From Pararge aegeria (Eukaryota; Arthropoda; Insecta; Lepidoptera; Nymphalidae): a stretch of 64,000 nucleotides of DNA. Of the stretch, positions 55,921 to 64,000 are shown one piece after another. Within the stretch, counting starts at the first letter, position 1. Every line of letters begins with the position of its first letter. The position numbers and the translations under genes were made by a program. The notes under the pieces were generated by a model that was given only the letters and a program-made list of their open reading frames with translations, was not told the origin of the DNA and searched no databases. Where the stretch lies: NCBI RefSeq assembly GCF_905163445.1, contig NC_053197.1, positions 12,400,001-12,464,000 of the forward strand. The letters are read 5' to 3'.

Positions 55921-58060
55921 AGCTTTACATTAACAACGATTACAACAAGGCACGGGAGCGGTGGCTTCGCCTACTTCGTAACTTTGCACTAGCAACTACT
56001 GAAAATATTTCTCGATCAAAAAATAACTAAAAAGTTAGATCCTTAAATCTAAACCGGGACCCTTGATATCGGTTAGGTAAAAGAGTCAGTTGATAGCTGA
56101 TTTCTGAAAAGTAATAATGCATTTACAGTGTAAAAAATTCTACATGAGAGTAGAGAGTAGAGTTGAGTTGATTTAGCTCCAGTAGATTACAGATCATTTG
56201 TTTTAAATTTAACAGCATCGTAATTAGTTCCGTAAAAAATAAGCTCCATAGAATAGAAGCTCAACAGAAACTCCAACAGTATTTTAAAAATATTAAGCAA
56301 TAAATGGGAAAATCCCTTTATGGAGCACTGGGTTGGTACCCACTTATACACCAAGTGCTCAAGAGGGTACCCTCTTATCTTAATTAGGAGATATTTATAT
56401 TTATAGGTTTGGCCAATTTTATTTGGAATTATATCCGAAATAAACGTTATTATTATTATTATATCAGGCATGTAAAAAAAATAACTTAAAAACCTTTTGA
56501 ATAGCTGTATTTTGATAGATAAGTAAGCTTTAGTCTATAAATTAATTAAAACCATAATTTTCAAACGACCACTCACATTACCAAACGCGAAAGACGGAAG
56601 AGTTTACAATCGCAATTTAAAAACTCCATACGTAAATCAGAGCGAGGCGAGGGGGGTGCCACCCACCTTAACCCTCCCCCCGTGGGGTTCCGAGCCATCA
56701 GTCTGGCCACGGCAATTCGGATGATGAATTAATCCAACAAATGTGACGCTATCACTTAGCCCTAATGTAAGGATATAATGTTACCCGAAAATTTTGGGAG
56801 GCCCGGTTACTTTCGAATTTCGCGAGACATTGCTGAGTTTGGGGTATAATTATCGTTATGACCTATATTCGGAGTAAAGAAGATTATAATTAGCTTTTGA
56901 CTTTACTAATATCTAAAGCTATTTTGTTTTCGGTTAAAAAGGGGAGAAAGATTTTTAATACATTTTTTCAGGGCCTTGAATTCCGATGATAATGATATTT
57001 CCAATAACGAACAAATTCTTTTGTGACATCACGTTAGGTAATATAAATGTGAAAGTGTGGATGTTTGTTTATTTATTTGATTGCTTGATGCATTCTATTA
57101 TTATAGAGGTAGGTTATATACCTACCTCTATATAATATTTAAGATGAACTAACGACATTTTTTGTTCCACCCGGAAATCGTCCTAGTAGATTTATAATGT
57201 TTCCTTTGTTAGCTATATGTGCATATCTAACCAAGACTAATTCTCAAAAAGCACATGCGATCTTGGTCAAATTTTGTATCTTTTATTCCCGGCAATTTAA
57301 CATAGAATACTTTTCCTATACATATTAGCATTATTATGGAAATGCTTGTGATTTTAATACTTACTATGTGTCACACCTTATGGCAGATTCTCAAATATAT
57401 TCATCGCTATAGACCAATGGAGTTGCGGATTTTTTTTGTATACTACAGTTATCAACTTCCATATCAGGTGGATTAGGGCGTCAAGAATTTTATCGTAGAT
57501 ATGACTACGTGGGTGGTATAAAAAATAATAAAACCACAATTAAAGCGATTTCTTGCGCCACTCGTGATACATCGAATCGATACCTACATACCTCTCAAGT
57601 GCGAATGCCTTAGTACTTTACCGGTTGGCTTTACTAGACTGTTCAGCTTGTTACCATATAAGGAGTCTGTAAATTTGCTTTTTTAATGAATATAATAAGG
57701 CATATCTTATACATTAGAATAAGTATTCTAAAGTTTAATTCAAATCCTTGTAGCCAATAACCGGAAAACAAATCTAATCTGCCCAAAACTGATAGAAACT
57801 TGCGTAGAGTCAAAAACTCATTCAAACTGGTCACGCTAAAGCACATAAAAATAATTGGATATCTAGAATTGCTTCCAATATGAAATATATATCATTATAT
57901 ATTAAATAAAAGTACCTATATATAACTTAAAATAAAGTATTAAAGAAATATGTATTGGCTATTTTATATTATGGTGCAAAAGATGTAGAGATTTATTTGC
58001 AACATATTGCATACTGTACTCGTAAGACGGAATTTGCCTCTACTTATAAGTTTTTCTCCC
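55921..58060. other. Intergenic stretch
   Basis: AT-rich with no recognisable gene. A short (ATT)n run lies at about 56448-56462. Confidence 0.4.
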
Positions 58061-58076
58061 ACCTATATTCGCAGTA

Positions 58077-58120
58077 AAGTATGTATGTTTGTGGTAGAGT
58101 GACTACAAACATACATACTT
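58077..58120. repeat. 16-bp perfect inverted repeat at a family B end
   Basis: Arms 58077-58092 and 58105-58120 (AAGTATGTATGTTTGT and its inverse) enclose 12 bases. The right arm is the family B 'acaaacatacatacttgacg' segment, so a second inverted family B end may have produced the hairpin. Confidence 0.8.
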
Positions 58121-58175
58121 GACGTTTCAAAAGTGCTTATAAAGTAGGCCTTCTTGATATAAATGAATTTGAATT
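58094..58175 (+). repeat. Repeat family B copy 6
   Basis: 'gtagagtgactacaaacata', 'tgacgtttcaaaagtgctta' and 'cttgatataaatgaattt' mark it. Confidence 0.75.
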
Positions 58176-58209
58176 TGAATTAAAATAATTTTGATTTTGA
58201 ATTTGAGTT

Positions 58210-58640
58210 TGAACTTTTTGTGACAGAGCTCTTCCGAGGTGGTACTGATCTACGCTAGCTACGCTGATTTCTGTCACCAAGTTGACATTTACGCCTTAGG
58301 TTGATGGAAACTGGGTGGCACTTTGTATAAGTTGTCATGTCAAGGCCATTTGTCTGGTCAACAAATTATATCTATAAAACACGCTTCTTGCGTCGGGGTT
58401 GCCAGAAAAGGGCATTAGAAATATATCGATAGCTACCATTAGCAAAAATTACTTACACACTGTCCCTGAAACCTACATGCAAAAACAATGGGACAAACTT
58501 CGTTCATCGCGAGCATCGAGCGTGACAGTTCAACATAATCAGAACTTGCCTTACTCGTGTGCCCATGCGTTGCGATTTTACATTAAAAAAGACATTTATT
58601 TCACATTGACCTCCTATCTTCGTCTTCTTCTTTTGCTATT
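58210..58640 (+). repeat. Dispersed repeat family J, copy 1
   Basis: 58376-58620 aligns with 59258-59495 in the same orientation ('aaatatatcgatagctacca', 'ttacttacacactgtccctg', 'cagaacttgcc'). The segment 'ttgtgacagagctctt' at 58218 recurs as 'ttgggacagagctcgc' at 59537. Element order is partly shuffled between the copies. Confidence 0.65.
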
Positions 58641-58943
58641 TGGCTTACCATAATCAGAATCCAAAATTCAGAATTAACATAAGCAGAAGTAAGTCTGCTG
58701 TTCAGGACTAATCAATAATTTTCAGTACTCTCACAATATTTTAAGTAGCTATAACTTTTCAGTGTTGGTCATTCCTATTTATAGACTTAAACTATTCATA
58801 AATCTTTTAACTTTGTACTATAATTCCAGTGTGAGCATTTTCCTTTCTTACTACCTATGTAAATTCTATCTGTGAAAACTTGTAATTGGCTATACTTGAT
58901 AACTTTACTTTCATTTTTTTATTTTCTGTTATTAGCTGTTAGT

Positions 58944-59133
58944 TTTCCTCATCACACGGTGAAGGAAAACATCGTGAGGAAACCTGCATGCCTGAGAGTT
59001 CACGATAATGTTCTCAAAGGTGTGTGGAGTCTAACAAATCGCAGTGGGCCAGCATGGGGGGTTCACATTGTGGGAGACCCTGGGAGGCCGTATACTGTAG
59101 TGGGCCGGTAAAGGGTTAATTTGATAATGATGA
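58944..59133 (+). mobile_element. SINE family A copy, 5' truncated
   Basis: From 'cacggtgaaggaaaacatcg' through 'acctgcatgcctgagagt' to 'gtagtgggccggtaaagg'. It sits between the two family J copies. Confidence 0.85.
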
Positions 59134-59257
59134 TTATAAATCAGAATTATAGACAAAGAGCGGCACTTTGTAGGACTTGTTTTTTTGCATGACCCGCGAA
59201 ACGTTACTTTGTTCATTGGTAATGGTTTTCGTTAGTTTAAGTTTAGGCCATTTATTA

Positions 59258-59590
59258 CCAATTATTACTTCGACACGCGTCTGTCAGAAACGGACATTAG
59301 GAATGGATCGATAGATACCATTAACAAAAGTTACTTAGACACTGTGCCTAAAATCTACATTCAAAAATAACGAGACAAACTTAGTTCATTGCGAGCATTC
59401 AGCTTGATACTTGAACATAAACAGAACTTGCCGTACTATGTGCTCATGCGGTCCGATTTTACAGAACATTTAATTCAAGTTGGTCTATCTTCATCCTTTT
59501 TTTTGCCTTTCAGTTGTTTCGTGACAGACGTTCTTTTTGGGACAGAGCTCGCTCGGGGAAGTACTACCGCCATGCTGATTTCTGTACCCG
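59258..59590 (+). repeat. Dispersed repeat family J, copy 2
   Basis: See copy 1. This copy has 'atggatcgatagataccatt', 'gttacttagacactgtgcct' and the 'gaagtactaccgccatgctg' end common in Lepidoptera. Confidence 0.65.
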
Positions 59591-59659
59591 TAATTATATT
59601 AAACCCGTTAACTATCTCTGTATTGTTTACTATATATACTTAACTACGACTTAAACTAC

Positions 59660-60160
59660 GTACGTAAAGAGCGTCGCTTACGCGTCTCTGTAAAAAATCC
59701 ATTTGATTTGCTTCCATTTTAATGCTGGTAATCTATGTCAGTGATATAAAAGAAGCAGTTGTTGATTTCAAATCTAATTCTTATCTTGTTACTTGCTCAT
59801 TCCCATTTCCCACTACTGGGCATAGAGTCCGAGCACACATCCACGTGTCAAGAGATTTATGTATAATAGAAGAATTGGAAAATTGTACGTCTAGACATAT
59901 TTATAAGATGTGTAAAGACCGATATCTCAAAGATAAAGTGCGTCGCTTACGTGTTTCTGTAAAAAAACCCTTTGATTTTCTTTTGGTATCAAAAAAGCAG
60001 TTTTTTATTTCATAACTAATTCGTATCTTGTTACTTCTTGATCCCCATTTCCTACTTCTGGGCACAGATTCAGAACACACATACAAGTGTCAATCAAGAG
60101 ATGTATGCACAATAGAAAAAATTATACGTCTAGACATATTTAAAAGTTGTGTGTAGACCG
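59660..60160 (+). repeat. Diverged tandem duplication, about 245-270 bp period
   Basis: 'gcgtcgcttacg' occurs at 59670 and 59940. 'tatcttgttactt' occurs near 59782 and 60026. 'acgtctagacatattta' occurs near 59887 and 60128. The spacing varies through indels. Adjacent open frames of 61-97 codons show no family match. Confidence 0.7.
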
Positions 60161-62155
60161 ATACCTCATTAAAAGAAATGTTAATTAGAGTCTCCCTTTG
60201 AACTGAATTAACCTGGTCACTTCAGCCAGCCAAAATAATTCTACAAAACTTATTTTCCACACAATTTTGCACCATTATATCTTACTCGATAAAGGTGATT
60301 TTGTCTTGTACCGTTTTAATATTTAACGGTAGGTAAGGGTGAAGTGTACGTATCCACTTTTCTCCAAAGACTATTATTTGAATGTCTTTCAGCCCGTGAG
60401 AAGGGTCCACCCAACCTCCCCGCGTGTGTTCGTCTGATAATGTAATTAAAACAACACCTTTATTCGGAACAGTCACATTTTATAACAAGTTTTAGTTTGA
60501 TGTAGGTTGGTAGGTCCCGCATACATAATATCTATATTAAACTTATGTAAGCTGACATTTAATTTTCTACAAATACTTTAGTAGTATTTTGTAAATGACA
60601 AAAGCGACGGTTTGTAATTGTATGAAGCTTTGTGAATCAGGTTTGAGCTTTGTTTTTCCCCCTTTAAAAACCCAGAAAAACTTATCCTTTTTAAATGTAA
60701 TGCAATAATACTCGTATAAAAACATATAAAATAATATACAAAACCAAAAGGCGATGAAATATTATAAGAAAAGAAACAAAATATTTTGCCACATATATTA
60801 AGTAGGTAAGTAGGTATATTTCAGCAACTTTTAAGATAACTTTCTTTATTGTGCTACTAAAAGTATTCTCTACACACCTAAATAAGTAGTAATTCAACAA
60901 AACGTCATAAATTTTATTGCAGCTAAATTTCTCCATGAGATTTTGTAAAGCTCTTTATCACAAAATACCCATTCCGAAAACTTTAACACACACATGTAGA
61001 CGTCGAAATCGCTCGAGGGGTTAACGCTGACCAATAGCATGCATTTAACCCTTTACAAGGATTAGAGCATTGTTTCAAATCTCGGTTTGTTCGTTTGAAT
61101 TCGGAACGCCGCCATTTTGTTCATTTAAAATGGACGCGTGAACAATAGGTCACCATTGTTCATGAAAAGCGCTAGACGGACTGTGTCTGCAAAGTGAACG
61201 AATGTTGGCCATTGTTTTACAGTTTTCTAATTTTGAATTTTTAATAATGTTCCATTTCGTATGTCGATGGTCGTATTCTCTTGCTCTCTCGCACATGCTG
61301 GTTTTCATATAAACGGAAATGGGACAGGTTAGGTCTTTCAGTGATTTCCTTTCTAACCTTTCTTGTACAAATGAACTGTGTAACAAATGTTAGAATTCAT
61401 ACAATACTGACTGTCTGTATTGTGGCTTGGTGAATTGAAGACTCATATTGTTTAGATTTTTTTTTCTTTTTAGTTACTTTTGAACTGACAATACGAATGA
61501 ATTGATTCATTCTCTCATGAGACTCTCAACTCAAGAGTCCTAACTGCCATTTAAAAAAAACGGAAATAAGAAAACTTAGAATAATGAAGTAGGCACTAAC
61601 TATTGAGTTTAATTTCCTAAAACAGTTATTAAAGTTAGCAAATCAAATGAGTGAGAACAATAAACATTGTATCGCATTCATTTATTTTAAAAGAACTTCT
61701 AATTAAACTTAAAAAGAAAATGGATTATTACAATATGAAAATCAGAAGTAAAAATAAATTCGTATATATAAATAAACAGTTTACTAGACTACACTTAATT
61801 GGTAATTAATTCGCGGGAAATTGTAAATTACAACAAATTACTGAATGAAATCTTTATATCTCTCTATGAGTTCCAAATTTATATGAAACCTAAGTTTATA
61901 GAAAAATTCTATTATTATAATAAGGATTGATATAGGTAGGTAACTACTTAGTAGTTACATCAATGATTTAAATTTTATGTAACACTAATAAAAATACATC
62001 GATTATTTTACCTCGTTATTAATAACTTCCTTTCGTAGAGGTATAAATATATTATTATCTACAACTAAAGGTTTTGTATTTTATTGATTTAAATTATATC
62101 TATGAGCTAAGCTAACCAAGCAAAGAATCGCATGACAATGCACCAAAATAAACTA
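60161..62155. other. Intergenic stretch with a SOX-like motif cluster
   Basis: I see no gene. ATTGT/ACAAT motifs cluster at 61068-61215, including GAACAATAGGTCACCATTGTTC at 61139-61160, next to 'cgccgccattttg' near 61107. Confidence 0.35.
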
Positions 62156-62158
62156 CCT

Positions 62159-62345
62159 TCATCATCATCATCTCTTCAACTGATTGATGTCCTCTGCTGG
62201 ACATAGGTCTTTGGTAGGGATTTCCAAAATCCATGTTCCAGCGCCGCTTGTTTCTAGTGGCTCCCAGCGACTCGTTTGATGTCGTCCGTCTTATCTCGAT
62301 AGAATTGCCCAATAATCACCAAGCTTTTGGTCATAGCTAGATTCA
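62159..62345 (-). repeat. Retroelement 3' end fragment (family K), copy 1
   Basis: It starts with (ATC)n and has 'ctgctggacataggtctttg' and 'gcgactcgtttgatgtcgtc', a block very common in lepidopteran genomes. The trinucleotide tail suggests the 3' end of an RTE-like LINE or of a SINE relying on it. Confidence 0.65.
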
Positions 62346-63004
62346 TCGCACCGGCGTTGCTGCTGCCCGACACCGGTCTGTGTCATTTGTTTAGTCTAGC
62401 CAATACAGGTGCACCACGGCCAGGTGAGGTTGACAATTTGGGAGGCCGACTGTTACCAACCTCCCTTACACCCGTCTACTACTTTCTAACGACGACTTAA
62501 ATAATCAAGTGATCATGTTGATGCGAATTCATAACATTATTAATATAATCTAACAAACCATTAACTATAATTCATACAAATCTGTCATCATCTATATATA
62601 ATTTTTTATTTCACGACCAAAAATTACTATTTAAACACTAATACCCAAAAACCAGAATTTCGTGTTCCTATTGTACAACGGATTGTAATATGGGGTCAAA
62701 ACTAGATCACTGGTTTCAATAGACCCGGTGCGCGACGGGTTAACAAAAAAGCGCGATTTGGTACAATATTGTCCACTTTTCGGTAATAGAGTTTTGTCAA
62801 CAGGAGGCGCGTTGCCGCAGCAGTGAAGGGTTGTTTGACAAATTATCGAAAGAAATAATGCGTGTTGTAATAAAAAGTGTTGATATTGTAAAATAACGTT
62901 CATATTTGATTTTTAGATACCATCTATCATGTGTGGTTTATTTATTTTTAAATATCAGTTATATAATTTGTTATTTCCATCAGTTACCCCTCCAACTTTT
63001 ACCT

Positions 63005-63165
63005 GTCGTATCATCATGTCAACAAATGGACGTCTAGACATAGGTCTTTTGTAGGGAGAAAAATACCACGGTCTTATGCGGCTAGGGCCAAACGTCTCTC
63101 TGCGAATTGTATGATGTCATCTGACTATCTTTTTGGGGTCTACCAACGCTGCGTTTACACAGGTG
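63005..63165 (-). repeat. Retroelement 3' end fragment (family K), copy 2
   Basis: 'gtctagacataggtcttttg' and 'ggggtctaccaacgctgcgt' match the family K consensus. Same orientation as copy 1, 0.85 kb away. Confidence 0.6.
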
Positions 63166-63330
63166 CGAGGTCGAAGTTAAATATAAACAAGTTATTACGT
63201 ATTTTATTTTACTGTGAAAAAATTAGCGTACCTTAGTATTTTTTTTTAATTTTATTTCGTTTGCAAAACTGACAATCAACTGTTTACTCTAATATAAACT
63301 ATAGCACTATTTGGTAGTATAACCTCTTAA

Positions 63331-63395
63331 GGTAGTTCAAATCCCGTCAGTTCCAATATTTTTATATGAATTTTGAAATATATAAAATTGTAGTT
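63331..63395 (+). repeat. SINE family H fragment
   Basis: 'gttcaaatcccgtcagttcc' and 'tttttatatgaattttgaaa' align with the box B and tail of the element at 54338-54445. The tRNA-like 5' half is lost. Confidence 0.6.
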
Positions 63396-64000
63396 CCTCC
63401 AACTTTAGGTAAAAAACACTTTAATGGAAAATAATAATAAAATATATAAAAATTTTATTTATTGATAATCAAAATCGACCATAATTAAATTAATTTATAA
63501 GATAAAACATTATAAAGTTTCTATTGTGTATTAATTTGCCAGTATTTTTTTTTCAAACATATTTTAATCCAAACAATTAAACCACGAATTTGACGCATAC
63601 ACGCGTGAAACAAACATTATTTATAGTTTAAAATAAATATTAGCAATCTGTACCTAACTCAGTATTAACCATAAGTGTTGAAAATATTATACTCCACCGT
63701 CCGTTAAATTTTCGTAAAAAGGGATACAAAATTTTTTCTTCACGCATCAATATAAAGTTTATTATTAATATGTCTTTCAACCTCATTTAGTAGCTTTCAG
63801 CACCGTAATATGTTTATTAGTTAGGTATATAACAATTAATCATCCGAGCCCTGTCTTGGAAAAGCATTTAAGTCACAGACCCTTCGATCTGTTAAGCTTG
63901 GACGCCTTGTTTGGTCCACCTGCTACTCTCTTTGTCGAGATTCTCGAACTGTACATACCTACTTACCGATTGACTATATGTACCCATTTGTTGCCTTCAG
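63396..64000. other. AT-rich end of the window
   Basis: No gene or repeat with clear borders is visible. Confidence 0.4.

Noticed and set aside
58399..58653. 84-codon open frame as a gene
   Set aside because: It falls within dispersed repeat family J, and the second copy at 59258 does not keep the frame.
1..64000. CRISPR arrays, prokaryotic operons, phage or integron structures
   Set aside because: No regularly spaced short repeats or dense gene strings occur; introns, SINEs and LINEs show that the DNA is from an animal nucleus.

Overview
This is a eukaryotic window, almost certainly from a moth or butterfly (Lepidoptera). The DNA is AT-rich, introns have GT..AG borders, and tRNA-derived SINEs, LINE 3' ends and short motifs such as taggtacctacc recur on both strands in the style of lepidopteran genomes. 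There are no prokaryotic operons, rRNA genes or CRISPR arrays.

The one clearly recognisable host gene is the insect BCL11 (Drosophila CG9650-type) zinc-finger transcription factor on the + strand. Four coding exons are certain or nearly so: 16691-16867, 17317-17520, 17663-17848 and the large terminal exon 34424-36423. They carry the N-terminal CCHC finger, a linker, a C2H2 finger, a finger pair, a long acidic tract and a C-terminal finger triplet, in the BCL11 order. All the introns are phase 1, so every internal exon is a frame-neutral cassette. The last intron is about 16.6 kb. The first coding exon is uncertain. A candidate at 1922-1985 has the right phase, but the same exon also joins in frame to a nearby exon at 2228-2370 to give a 68-residue protein. 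It may therefore belong to a separate small gene or to a short alternative transcript.

The rest is intron, 3' flank and mobile-element debris. The best preserved element is a 5'-truncated RTE-like LINE on the - strand (48889-50520) with a perfect 14-bp target-site duplication and one in-frame stop in the reverse transcriptase. Two palindromic hAT-type MITEs (9454-9657 and 27452-27677) each have a perfect 8-bp target-site duplication, and the second sits inside an older repeat. Other contents are at least seven copies of a tRNA-derived SINE, three copies of a second SINE family, fragments of several further dispersed families, decayed LINE C-termini near 39.1-39.9 kb and 47.5-47.8 kb, a 123-bp tandem repeat, a GT-rich microsatellite and several hairpins.

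The points most worth a second look are the small two-exon gene that may share BCL11's first exon, a consensus splice donor inside the last BCL11 zinc finger, a CpG-dense block in the large intron, and a 0.5-kb intronic segment with overlapping open frames. Family names are from recognition by eye; no database search was run.
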